This document shows positions 51,378 to 60,211 of a stretch of DNA of 64,000 nucleotides, piece by piece. The position numbers were made by a program, and so were the translations under genes. How positions within the stretch are numbered: the stretch's first letter is position 1; every line of letters starts with the position of its first letter. Origin of the DNA: Gelidibacter maritimus (GTDB lineage: Bacteria > Bacteroidota > Bacteroidia > Flavobacteriales > Flavobacteriaceae); NCBI RefSeq assembly GCF_014062315.1, contig NZ_JACGLT010000006.1, positions 124,001 through 188,000 of the forward strand, written 5' to 3'. Below the pieces are notes generated by a model. It made no database searches. It saw only the letters and a program-made list of their open reading frames with translations, and was not told where the DNA came from.

Positions 51378-52691
51378 ATGAACCATTTACCGCTCATCAT
51401 CAAAAGAGAATATTTGAATAAGGTGCGTAACAGGTCTTTTGTTGTTATGACATTTTTAAGCCCTATCATTATGATTGCCCTTGTGGCAGTTGTGGCCTAT
51501 CTGTCGCAAATCAATAATGACAAAAAACGCTCCATAACAATTTTGGATGAAACGGGGATTTTAGCAGAAGCTTTCGAGAACACTGAACATACCACTTATA
51601 CCATTTTAACTGATTCTAATTATGCTGACGCCAAAGCCTTAGTAAAAGCCCAGGAAGATTTTGGTTTGTTGTATATTAAGAAAAGTACAGATACGCTCAA
51701 TCTTGTCGAAACTGTAAATTTTTACTCCGATGAGTCTCCATCGGTATCTATAATTTCCAATTTAGAACGACGCATTGAAAAGCGCATTTCAGATATCAAA
51801 CTTCAAAATGATGGTGTTAATATTGAACAGATAAGAGCATCTAAGACTACAATAAATATTGCTCAGGAAACTTTTGATGGCGAAAAAACCTCTAAGATTG
51901 ACAGTTACCTTAAACTCGCATTTGGCGGGGCTGCAGGCTACTTGCTGTTTATGTTTATCATTATATATGGCAATATGATTATGCGCAGTGTGATTGAAGA
52001 AAAAACAAGCAGAATTATTGAAGTGATTATTTCTTCGGTCAAGCCTATCCAATTAATGATGGGCAAAATCATAGGGACATCATTGGCTGGTATTACTCAG
52101 TTTTTAATTTGGCTCATCCTTGGAGGGGTGTTATTATTTGTTGTTTCTGCAATTTTTGGAATTGATTTGACCCAAATACAATCGCCACAACAGGAAATGA
52201 TCAATCAGGCTATGGCAACCTCTGATGCGCAAAATATCGCCCAAGACCTAATTGCGGGATTTGTCAACTTGCCAATTCTTAATTTGTGTGTGGCGTTTTT
52301 GTTTTTCTTTATTGGAGGGTATCTTTTGTACAGTTCGTTCTATGCTGCCATTGGTGCGGCCGTAGATAATGAAACCGATACCCAACAGTTTATGATGCCT
52401 ATTATTATGCCACTTATTTTGGCCGTTTATGTTGGGGTGTTTACGGTCATCGAAGATCCTCACGGAACTATTTCTACAATTTTTTCTTTTATACCCTTAA
52501 CGTCACCGGTGGTTATGTTAATGAGGATCCCGTTTGGTGTTCCCATATGGCAGCAACTTTTGTCTTTGGCAATATTGGTCTTTACCTTCATCTTTACCGT
52601 GTGGTTTGCAGCCAAAATTTACCGAGTTGGGATTTTGATGTACGGGAAAAAACCGAGCTATAAAGAGCTGTTTAAATGGTTAAGGTATTAA
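51378..52691 (+). CDS. ABC-2 type permease, NatB-like
   Basis: The 437-aa protein has an N-terminal helix (about 22-42), a large extracytoplasmic loop (about 43-170), then five or six helices (GAAGYLLFMFIIIYG, QFLIWLILGGVLLFVV, LCVAFLFFFIGGYLLYS and others). IMRSVIEEKTSRIIEVIISSVKPIQLMMGKIIG (about 198-230) is the ABC-2 coupling region. It forms an exporter with the upstream ATPase, probably as one operon. Substrate unknown. Confidence 0.88.
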   Translation: MNHLPLIIKREYLNKVRNRSFVVMTFLSPIIMIALVAVVAYLSQINNDKKRSITILDETGILAEAFENTEHTTYTILTDSNYADAKALVKAQEDFGLLYIKKSTDTLNLVETVNFYSDESPSVSIISNLERRIEKRISDIKLQNDGVNIEQIRASKTTINIAQETFDGEKTSKIDSYLKLAFGGAAGYLLFMFIIIYGNMIMRSVIEEKTSRIIEVIISSVKPIQLMMGKIIGTSLAGITQFLIWLILGGVLLFVVSAIFGIDLTQIQSPQQEMINQAMATSDAQNIAQDLIAGFVNLPILNLCVAFLFFFIGGYLLYSSFYAAIGAAVDNETDTQQFMMPIIMPLILAVYVGVFTVIEDPHGTISTIFSFIPLTSPVVMLMRIPFGVPIWQQLLSLAILVFTFIFTVWFAAKIYRVGILMYGKKPSYKELFKWLRY

Positions 52692-53148
52692 TAAAATATC
52701 AATTAAATGATATAGTTACTCGGTGCCACGGCATAAATTATAGGTAACTTAAAATTCTAAATTTTTATAAATCAATTGATCCCGCTTTATTGAAGTAGCC
52801 TGATTGGTGGATTTAATTGAGCAAAATGTTTGACTTCTATCTTGCATTCATAAGATATACCAGATCATTTTATGTACTTTTTTGATCTATCTACGAGTTG
52901 TCATAGCTTTGAGTTTTTGAAATTCTTTTTATCAATAGATCTTCTTAACTTAAATTGCTAAAACCATTTTTTGTTTTATGACAACACTCTGCGAAGGTCT
53001 TTTGCATTGTACGTCATTTTTATTGGGTAATGTCACCTATAGAGTTTCTAATAAATACAGATGGGTTAAAAAAATACATATCAAATTTATACCTTGTTCA
53101 AATAATTTGTTTCTATTTTAGAACCTGAATAATCATTAAATATAAAAA
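52692..53148. other. Intergenic region, about 460 bp, nothing convincing
   Basis: The region is AT-rich and lacks long frames; a 47-codon plus-strand frame starting near 52978 (MTTLCEGLLHC) shows no support. No terminator or exact TAnnTTTG box was found (a near match TACCTTG lies near 53092). Confidence 0.4.
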
Positions 53149-54312
53149 ATGTCAAAAATATTAGTCATTGAAGACGAAGCGAGTATCAGAAGGGTTTTGG
53201 TGAAAATCCTTTCTGAAGAAAATGAAGCCTATCAAGTAGATGAAGCTGCGGATGGCTTGATTGGATTGGAAAAAATAAAGAAGGAGGATTATGATTTGGT
53301 GCTTTGTGACATCAAAATGCCAAAAATGGACGGTGTGGAAGTATTAGAAGCCGTCAAAAAAATAAAACCAGAAACTACAATTGTGATGATTTCTGGGCAC
53401 GGTGACTTAGATACCGCGGTTAATACGATGCGTCTGGGCGCTTTCGATTATATATCAAAACCACCAGATTTGAACCGATTGCTCAATACGGTCAGAATTG
53501 CATTAGATCGAAAAGAATTGGTGGTTGAGAATAAAATGCTCAAGAAAAAAGTGGGCAAAAATTATGAAATGATTGGTAAAAGCAAAGCCATTTCCCACAT
53601 AAAGGATATGATAGAGAAGGTAGCTGCTACTGACGCCAGGGTGTTGATTACCGGCCCAAACGGTACAGGTAAGGAACTGGTGGCGCACTGGCTTCATAAA
53701 AAAAGCGAACGCTCCACAGGTCCTCTAATTGAGGTCAATTGTGCGGCTATTCCTTCAGAATTGATAGAAAGTGAACTGTTCGGACATGTTAAAGGGGCTT
53801 TTACCAGTGCAGTCAAAGACAGGGCAGGACGTTTTGAAACCGCCAATGGTGGAACTATTTTTCTTGATGAAATTGGAGATATGAGTCTTTCAGCCCAAGC
53901 TAAGGTGTTAAGAGCGTTACAAGAGAGCAAGGTGCAACGTGTAGGAAGCGACAAGGACATTAAGGTGGATGTGCGCGTTATTGCCGCAACCAATAAAAAC
54001 CTGAGCAAAGAAATAGAAGAGGGTAAGTTTAGAGAGGATTTATACCACCGATTGGCTGTCATTTTAATTCAGGTGCCGCCGCTGAATGACAGAAGAGAGG
54101 ACATTCCATTATTGATAGAGCATTTTGCAACTAAAATAGCCGAACAAAATGGAACGGCACCAAAATCATTCTCGGCAAAAGCCATTAAACGATTGCAAGA
54201 GTATGATTGGACAGGAAATATCAGGGAGCTGCGTAATGTGGTGGAGCGTCTAATTATTCTTGGAGAAAAGGAAGTTAGTGAAAGTGATGTAAAACTGTTT
54301 GCTTCTAAATAA
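53149..54312 (+). CDS. Sigma-54-dependent response regulator lacking a DNA-binding domain
   Basis: A 387-aa protein. Residues 1-120 form a receiver domain with phosphoacceptor D54 (VLCDIKMPKMDG). Residues about 140-385 form an AAA+ activator with Walker A GPNGTGKE (about 168-175), the sigma-54 loop GAFTSA (216-221; usual form GAFTGA), Walker B GGTIFLDEIGD and DYRRED-type NDRREDIPLL. The chain stops after WTGNIRELRNVVERL, without the Fis-type helix-turn-helix that NtrC has. It could bind sigma-54 RNA polymerase from solution. Downstream genes follow closely. Confidence 0.88.
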   Translation: MSKILVIEDEASIRRVLVKILSEENEAYQVDEAADGLIGLEKIKKEDYDLVLCDIKMPKMDGVEVLEAVKKIKPETTIVMISGHGDLDTAVNTMRLGAFDYISKPPDLNRLLNTVRIALDRKELVVENKMLKKKVGKNYEMIGKSKAISHIKDMIEKVAATDARVLITGPNGTGKELVAHWLHKKSERSTGPLIEVNCAAIPSELIESELFGHVKGAFTSAVKDRAGRFETANGGTIFLDEIGDMSLSAQAKVLRALQESKVQRVGSDKDIKVDVRVIAATNKNLSKEIEEGKFREDLYHRLAVILIQVPPLNDRREDIPLLIEHFATKIAEQNGTAPKSFSAKAIKRLQEYDWTGNIRELRNVVERLIILGEKEVSESDVKLFASK

Positions 54313-54317
54313 AACAT

Positions 54318-54893
54318 ATGATAACACTCACCCAATATAACAGAAGAGCACTTTACGGAGGTATTATTTCTGCTCTTATAATGGGACTTGGGGCATATTT
54401 CTTAGGAAATATTAGCGGGTATGAAGCCAAAATATTAATCAAATCATCACTTCCGGGAATTAATACACTATGCAATACCATTGCCTTGGCATCGGCAACT
54501 ATTTTGGCTCTTTTGCTAACTTTATTAAGTTTGAGTTCCAGCACCAAATCAAAACTTACAAAAGAACATTATCACCATGTGCTACTTATTGCTAAGATTG
54601 ATACTGTCATTTTTATTATGGCAATGATTTTGTTCCAGCTACTCAATATCCCCATTACAGAGGCCGATAACGTGCCAAGTTTTTGGTATACTACCATTTA
54701 TTATGTGAGTTTGGCTTTATCATCTTTATTGAGCGGAGGATTGATTAGTGTAGTCTTAATGCTATTCAATGCCGTAAGCAGTATTATTAAAATTGTAGGT
54801 TTGGAAATCACAGATCATCCATTGATTTCTAAAAGCGAAGATGAAAATAATGAAAATACGACCTCTGAAACAAAAAACACAAATTCAGATTAA
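54318..54893 (+). CDS. Membrane protein of unknown function, 191 aa
   Basis: Four hydrophobic segments (about 12-31, 50-70, 90-110 and 125-150) and a polar asparagine/glutamate/threonine-rich tail. It starts 5 bp after the response regulator stop and ends 11 bp before the PPK2 gene, so it is probably cotranscribed with both. No known family was recognised. N- and C-termini look cytoplasmic. Confidence 0.75.
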   Translation: MITLTQYNRRALYGGIISALIMGLGAYFLGNISGYEAKILIKSSLPGINTLCNTIALASATILALLLTLLSLSSSTKSKLTKEHYHHVLLIAKIDTVIFIMAMILFQLLNIPITEADNVPSFWYTTIYYVSLALSSLLSGGLISVVLMLFNAVSSIIKIVGLEITDHPLISKSEDENNENTTSETKNTNSD

Positions 54894-54904
54894 ATAAAAT
54901 CAAT

Positions 54905-55783
54905 ATGAAAAATATTAATATTAACGACTTTAAAGTTACGGATGCAGTTCAGATAGAAGATCTTAAGACTTCTATCGATTTAGAAGCATCCAAGAGCGAT
55001 TTAAAAGATGGTCTCAAAGACGTCAGAAAAGGACTCGGTAAAATACAAGATAAGATGTATGCCCATGGCAAATATGCTGTTTTGGTGTGCTTGCAAGGTA
55101 TGGATACAGCAGGAAAAGATAGCCTGATCCGTGAGGTTTTTAAAGACTTTAATTCGCGCGGCGTGGTTGTCCATAGCTTTAAAACACCTACAAGTTTAGA
55201 ACTGAAGCACGATTATTTATGGAGGCATTATGTCGCACTTCCTGAGCGAGGAAAGTTCGGAATTTTCAATCGTACACATTATGAAAACGTCCTGGTTACA
55301 AAAGTTCACCCGTCTTACATTTTAAATGAGAATATCCCGGGAATTGATTCGCTTGAAGATATTGATGAAGCCTTCTGGGAAAGACGCTTTGAAGACATCA
55401 ATAATTTTGAGAAACACATTGCCGATAATGGTACACTCGTATTTAAATTCTTTTTGAACATCTCAAAAGATGAACAAAAGCACCGATTGTTGAGACGCTT
55501 AAACCGTGAGGATAAGAACTGGAAATTTTCTCCAGGCGATTTGGATGAGCGCAAGCTTTGGGGTGACTATATGGCCTGTTATGAAGATCTTCTCAACAAG
55601 ACCTCAAAGCCTCATGCACCTTGGTACGTTATTCCTTGTGATGATAAAAGAACGTCACGGTATTTGGTGGCTAAAGTTCTGTATGACACCTTAAAGACTT
55701 ATACAGATATAAAAGAACCAGAATTAGATGACGATATCAAGGCCAATATCGATTTGTATAAAAAACAATTACAAAACGAATAG
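54905..55783 (+). CDS. ppk2: Polyphosphate kinase 2 family protein (PPK2)
   Basis: The 292-aa protein has Walker A-like GMDTAGKDS (65-73), then FKTPTSLELKHDYLWRHYVALP (92-113), the Walker B/lid region GKFGIFNRTHYENVLV (116-131) and RRLNREDKNWKFSPGDL. This is the single-domain PPK2 group, which phosphorylates nucleoside mono- or diphosphates with polyphosphate. Which nucleotide class it uses is not settled by sequence. Cotranscribed with the regulator and membrane protein upstream. Confidence 0.9.
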   Translation: MKNININDFKVTDAVQIEDLKTSIDLEASKSDLKDGLKDVRKGLGKIQDKMYAHGKYAVLVCLQGMDTAGKDSLIREVFKDFNSRGVVVHSFKTPTSLELKHDYLWRHYVALPERGKFGIFNRTHYENVLVTKVHPSYILNENIPGIDSLEDIDEAFWERRFEDINNFEKHIADNGTLVFKFFLNISKDEQKHRLLRRLNREDKNWKFSPGDLDERKLWGDYMACYEDLLNKTSKPHAPWYVIPCDDKRTSRYLVAKVLYDTLKTYTDIKEPELDDDIKANIDLYKKQLQNE

Positions 55784-55930
55784 CTATGATTTTTTATCAG
55801 GATTTTATAAGACTCTATAAGACTTATAAAACCCTGTAGGTCTAAAAAGCACTAACTGCTATGAAGAATACAGCTCCAAAACACCGTTTTAAACACTATA
55901 GTTATCTCTAAAATCAATCCTTTCTTTCCG

Positions 55931-57310
55931 ATGAAACAGTTTCTTATTATAATAGGGATTTTAATTCCCATTAATATTTCAGCTCAAACCGACGTTGAAA
56001 ACATCAGAAAAATCTATAGTAATTCGCTTACTAACGGAAAGAGTTATGAGTGGTTGGATTACTTATCCAATAATATTGGTGCTCGATTATCGGGATCAGT
56101 AGGTGCAGAACGTGCCGTGATATATACCAAAGAAGAGCTGGAGAAATTGGGATTGGATAAAGTATGGTTGCAACCAGTCATGGTTCCAAAGTGGATTAGG
56201 GGCTTGCCTGAGTTTGCTTATATTGAAAGTAAACCGGGTCTGACCACCCATGTCAATATTTGTGCCTTGGGAGGCTCGGTTGAAACGCCAGGTGGTGGGG
56301 TGCGTGCACAGGTTGTTGAAGTTCAGGGTATAGAGGCGCTAAAGGCGCTGAGTCGGGACCAAGTTGAAGGTAAAATAGTGTTTTTTAACCGTGCCATGCA
56401 GGCCGATTTAATAGATACTTTTGAGGCTTATGGTGGTTGTGCAGACCAGCGTTATGCAGGCGCTATGGAAGCCGGAAAAATGGGGGCGGTTGGCGTTATT
56501 GTTCGCTCGCTAAATTTGCGATTGGATGATTTCCCACATACTGGCAGCATGACCTATGGTGATTTGCCCGTATCCCAACGGATTCCATCCGCTGCAATTA
56601 GTACCAATCATGCTGAATTATTAAGCACCATGTTAGCATTGGATCCAACAATAAATTTCTTTTTCAAGCAGAATTGCCAACAATTGGCAGATGTGGAATC
56701 CTATAACGTGATTGGACAAATTACAGGATCAGAATTTCCAGATGAATATATCGTGGTGGGTGGTCATTTGGATTCTTGGGATTTGGGCGATGGTTCGCAC
56801 GATGACGGTGCTGGTGTTGTACAATCTATGGATGTGCTTAGACTGCTTAGGGAAAGTGATATTACGCCAAAACGCAGTATAAGGGTCGTACTTTTTATGA
56901 ATGAAGAAAACGGACTTAGAGGTGGTAAAAAATATGCTGAAATAGCGAAGTCCAAAAAGGAAAATCACATTTTTGCCCTTGAAAGTGATTCTGGAGGGTT
57001 TACGCCAAGAGGTTTTTCATTTGATTGTAGCGATGAGGTGTTTAATAAGGTCTTGGGATGGCAGGATTTATTTAAGCCCTATTTGATCCATTATTTCGAA
57101 AAAGGTGGCAGCGGTGCTGATATTGGTCCGCTAAAATCTGATCATATTGTTTTGGCGGGTTTAAAACCGGATTCGCAACGTTACTTTGATTACCATCATG
57201 CTGCAACGGATGTTTTTTCAGCGGTCAACAAACGAGAATTGGAATTGGGGGCTGCAACCATGGCAACATTGGTGTACTTATTTGACACCTATGGAACGGG
57301 CACTAAATAG
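55931..57310 (+). CDS. M28 family peptidase (carboxypeptidase Q-like), exported
   Basis: A 459-aa protein with signal peptide (about 1-19, ending ISAQ), a protease-associated domain (about 110-230) and the M28 zinc site: GGHLDSWDLGDGSHDDGAG (H and D ligands), MNEENGLRGG and a final DYHHAATD with histidine ligand. It resembles plasma glutamate carboxypeptidase (carboxypeptidase Q). Periplasmic or secreted peptide trimming. The GspG-like gene follows after 19 bp. Confidence 0.9.
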   Translation: MKQFLIIIGILIPINISAQTDVENIRKIYSNSLTNGKSYEWLDYLSNNIGARLSGSVGAERAVIYTKEELEKLGLDKVWLQPVMVPKWIRGLPEFAYIESKPGLTTHVNICALGGSVETPGGGVRAQVVEVQGIEALKALSRDQVEGKIVFFNRAMQADLIDTFEAYGGCADQRYAGAMEAGKMGAVGVIVRSLNLRLDDFPHTGSMTYGDLPVSQRIPSAAISTNHAELLSTMLALDPTINFFFKQNCQQLADVESYNVIGQITGSEFPDEYIVVGGHLDSWDLGDGSHDDGAGVVQSMDVLRLLRESDITPKRSIRVVLFMNEENGLRGGKKYAEIAKSKKENHIFALESDSGGFTPRGFSFDCSDEVFNKVLGWQDLFKPYLIHYFEKGGSGADIGPLKSDHIVLAGLKPDSQRYFDYHHAATDVFSAVNKRELELGAATMATLVYLFDTYGTGTK

Positions 57311-57329
57311 CTAACGGCTCATATATAGC

Positions 57330-57806
57330 ATGGGAGAAATTGCTGCATCATTGGCCGAATTCTTACTGATGTTTCAGAAGTTTAAATTTTGGAAGAAAAG
57401 ACGAAAGCATCGGAGTTACAAACAGGATCATGGCCTGTCAAATAACCGATGGTACCATAAATTACAGAAGGGGTTGATTATAGTGTTAATGGTACTATTA
57501 ATATTCTATTTTTTTAGATTTACGTATTTCATCTTAGGAAATCCGGAAAGGCAAACTGTGAAAAAGCTAACAGAAGTAGCATCTCTTTTAAAACATGAAA
57601 AACAGACTTCCGGCCATTATCCAGAAAAATTGTCCACAATTATTAGAAATAACCCTTTGCACAACAAAATTGACAAAGATTATTGGGGCCGAGAGTTTTT
57701 CTATGAGCGACATCCATCAGGAGAAAGTTTTATTTTGATTTCTTTGGGACCTGATGGAAATTTGAATACTCCAGATGATATTGCCTATGAATTTTCAGCT
57801 GATTGA
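57330..57806 (+). CDS. Membrane-anchored protein with GspG-like C-terminal domain
   Basis: A 158-aa protein. A basic N-terminal region (KFKFWKKRRKHRSYKQ) precedes one membrane helix (about 48-68). The C-terminal half (about 75-155) reads DKDYWGREFFYERHPSGESFILISLGPDGNLNTPDDI, the DxWGxxxxY ... SLGPDG..GTxDDI pattern of type II secretion major pseudopilin GspG. There is no prepilin cleavage motif, and no other type II secretion genes are visible, so the domain has been reused. Function unknown; probably cotranscribed with the M28 peptidase. Confidence 0.75.
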   Translation: MGEIAASLAEFLLMFQKFKFWKKRRKHRSYKQDHGLSNNRWYHKLQKGLIIVLMVLLIFYFFRFTYFILGNPERQTVKKLTEVASLLKHEKQTSGHYPEKLSTIIRNNPLHNKIDKDYWGREFFYERHPSGESFILISLGPDGNLNTPDDIAYEFSAD

Positions 57807-57903
57807 TCGGATTTTTTTGATCCTTTATTTCGAATAGATTCATAAGTCCTCTTCATAACCTATTCATTCAAGATCATCGTGATGGTGATAAAGAGGCGCA
57901 GTA

Positions 57904-58674
57904 TTAACGTATATTGATATATAGGTACCGTGCTTTTACAAACATAAAGAGTCCGAAACACAAAAATCCGAGAGCTACGACTCCAAGTACTACATCACCG
58001 AATTCATTGTTTAGAAATTGAAAAGCATCTTCGAGCGTGCTCATTTTTTTGTTTCGAAATGTGAGTCCTGTACGTATGGTTAAAAACGACATGACTCCAA
58101 AAACTACAGCACGGGCCGAGTGTCCAATGCTTCCAAATTTTAATAAGGTGGTTTTTGCTTTTGGTGGCATTTCTGAAGATTGTACATTCTTTTTGAACTG
58201 ATTTGAGATTACAAAATATATTTCGAAGATTGCTTTTCCTGCCAAAACCGATCCAAATATAACGGCAAATACACTTCCGTATTTTGAATTTAAGGCATTC
58301 ATGATGACTTCTTGTTGACGGTCATAACCACCGCCAAGAAGCAGTTTTACGGCAATAAATCCCAATGCCCCATAAAACAGCCCACCGGTAAAGTATCCGC
58401 CTCTTGTAAAAAGTGCTTTAAAATCTGTACCTAAATCTCTAGTGTCATAAAACGTTTGGTACATCCGCCAAAATGCATAACTGAAAAGACCAATGGCCAT
58501 GGTGGCCAAAAGAATTTTTCCAAATGGCTGATCAGATAAAAAAGCAATGGCGCCTTTTGTTCCAGTTTTTTGACCACCCCAATTGAGTGCCGTCATGGCA
58601 GTCAATATACCAACGAGAACATAAACAAAGCCCATCGCACTAAGACCAAACCTGGCTATATGCTCCTTGGACAT
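57904..58674 (-). CDS. DUF1206 integral membrane protein
   Basis: A 256-aa protein with six membrane segments in three related pairs, each starting with an RFGLSAMGFVYVLVG-like stretch (about 8-22; GGYFTGGLFYGALGFIAVK about 91-110; IGHSARAVVFGVMSFLTIR about 177-195), the internal repeat of DUF1206. Found in Bacteroidota and actinobacteria; function unknown. It follows the iminopeptidase gene by 3 bp on the same strand, so they form an operon. Confidence 0.85.
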   Translation of the reverse strand: MSKEHIARFGLSAMGFVYVLVGILTAMTALNWGGQKTGTKGAIAFLSDQPFGKILLATMAIGLFSYAFWRMYQTFYDTRDLGTDFKALFTRGGYFTGGLFYGALGFIAVKLLLGGGYDRQQEVIMNALNSKYGSVFAVIFGSVLAGKAIFEIYFVISNQFKKNVQSSEMPPKAKTTLLKFGSIGHSARAVVFGVMSFLTIRTGLTFRNKKMSTLEDAFQFLNNEFGDVVLGVVALGFLCFGLFMFVKARYLYINIR

Positions 58675-58677
58675 CCT

Positions 58678-59733
58678 CTAGTTTTCTGTGAAATTGCCAT
58701 CGTTCACATCTTTTATAAATTTGATTAATCCATTAAAGAAGTTGTCAGCATCATCATATTGTGTAAGATGGGCACCATTTGTGGTTAAACTTCGGCCGTT
58801 TTGTACCTGAGTGCTCATCCATTCCATATATTCTGGATCCATAGTATCGTGCTTTCCGCCAATCATTAGAGTTGGTACTTTAATTTCGTCCAACCGATCA
58901 GAAATATCCCATCCCTTTAATGTGGCATTTCCAGTAACCCCAAATTCGCTGTAGCCTTGCATATAGATATAAATATTTGGATTCATGTGGGAAAAGGAGC
59001 GATTGATAAATTCTGGCCACTCATCCAAAGGTAAATGTAACACGTGTTTGGTGTAATAATGCTGAGTTACAAGTTCTGAGTAGCGAGGGTTGCTAAAATC
59101 TTCCTCAGCTTCCATAGCCTTGATTTCTTTATGCACCTCTGGTGGTAATTGTGGCCCTAATACCTCTGCCGCATACTTTTCATATTCGGGGATACTGGCC
59201 ATCATATTCGCAATAATAAGGCCTTTGATATGATCTTGATGTTTTAAGGCATACTCCATTGCCAAGAGCCCGCCCCAAGACTGCCCGAATAGGTAAAAAT
59301 TATCCTTATCGAGGTTCAGTGCTTTTCGTACCTGTTCCACTTGGCTTACAGAGTGTTCAATAGTCCATAATGTGGAATCGTTGGGTTTGTCACTATAATA
59401 ACTATCCAATTGGTCGTAATAAATGTATTCAATTTCTTCGTTAGGGAAGTAACCATCAAAATTTTCAAACAACTCGTGTGTTCCTCCTGGACCACCATGT
59501 AGCAGTAAAACTTTCATTTTTGGATTATTGCCCATCCGTTTTGTCCATACATTGAAGGTGCCTTTTGGTGTGGTGATGGGAATCATCTTAATACCTCCAG
59601 TCTTTTGGTCATTGCTGTTGGAATAGTCAAAATAACTCGATTTTTCATCAGTATCAGTGCTTTTGGCCTTTTGATCGTTACAGCTTAAAAGAAGGGCTGC
59701 AGAAATAAATAAAAAATAAATTGTTGTTCTCAT
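58678..59733 (-). CDS. Proline iminopeptidase-like alpha/beta hydrolase lipoprotein
   Basis: The 351-aa protein has a lipoprotein signal ending LLLSC (about Cys18). Motifs are the oxyanion HGGPGG (about 79-84), the nucleophile elbow GQSWGG (about 150-155, Ser), acid D in GGKHDTMDP and the C-terminal TNGAHLTQYDD histidine. It belongs to the S33 prolyl aminopeptidase group, removing N-terminal proline from peptides, here probably in the periplasm. First gene of a two-gene operon with DUF1206. Confidence 0.88.
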   Translation of the reverse strand: MRTTIYFLFISAALLLSCNDQKAKSTDTDEKSSYFDYSNSNDQKTGGIKMIPITTPKGTFNVWTKRMGNNPKMKVLLLHGGPGGTHELFENFDGYFPNEEIEYIYYDQLDSYYSDKPNDSTLWTIEHSVSQVEQVRKALNLDKDNFYLFGQSWGGLLAMEYALKHQDHIKGLIIANMMASIPEYEKYAAEVLGPQLPPEVHKEIKAMEAEEDFSNPRYSELVTQHYYTKHVLHLPLDEWPEFINRSFSHMNPNIYIYMQGYSEFGVTGNATLKGWDISDRLDEIKVPTLMIGGKHDTMDPEYMEWMSTQVQNGRSLTTNGAHLTQYDDADNFFNGLIKFIKDVNDGNFTEN

Positions 59734-60211
59734 AAGTCATTAATTTATATTTCTTTAAGATGTGAATTGGATATATACAATTATTTGATGGGAGTTTTCA
59801 ATAATCACTTGGTTCAGCATAACCAAAGCTGCTTTTAATATGCCAAAAAACAAGTGCTAAACAATGTATCATTTTAAAAATCAAGATATTGAGTGTGTTT
59901 GGCTTTTTGTCTTCAAAGATAAATCTACTGAAATTATTTTATTTCGTCAGTAATTTCGGTTTTGTTTTTAACATTACAAGGCAAAAGCAGAAGCTTTCCG
60001 TGGTTAAATTACTAAAACATCATCAGTGGATATTTTGGAATATGAACTTTTAGATATTATTCTTTCATTGTTTATCAGCATCACTTTTCTGTATTCAAAT
60101 TGGATATTGTTCACGAAACATTGTTTACAAAAAACGACTTCTTTTTTAAAAAATATTTTTAAAACTTGAAAACTTTACTATCTTCAACTTTTAAATTTTA
60201 ACACTAATTAT
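59734..60211. other. Long AT-rich leader between divergent units
   Basis: 478 bp with no gene. A minus-strand TATCTTTG box (59914-59921) could serve the iminopeptidase gene from a distance. No clear promoter box precedes susC. No inverted repeat or antisense RNA was identified. Confidence 0.4.
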
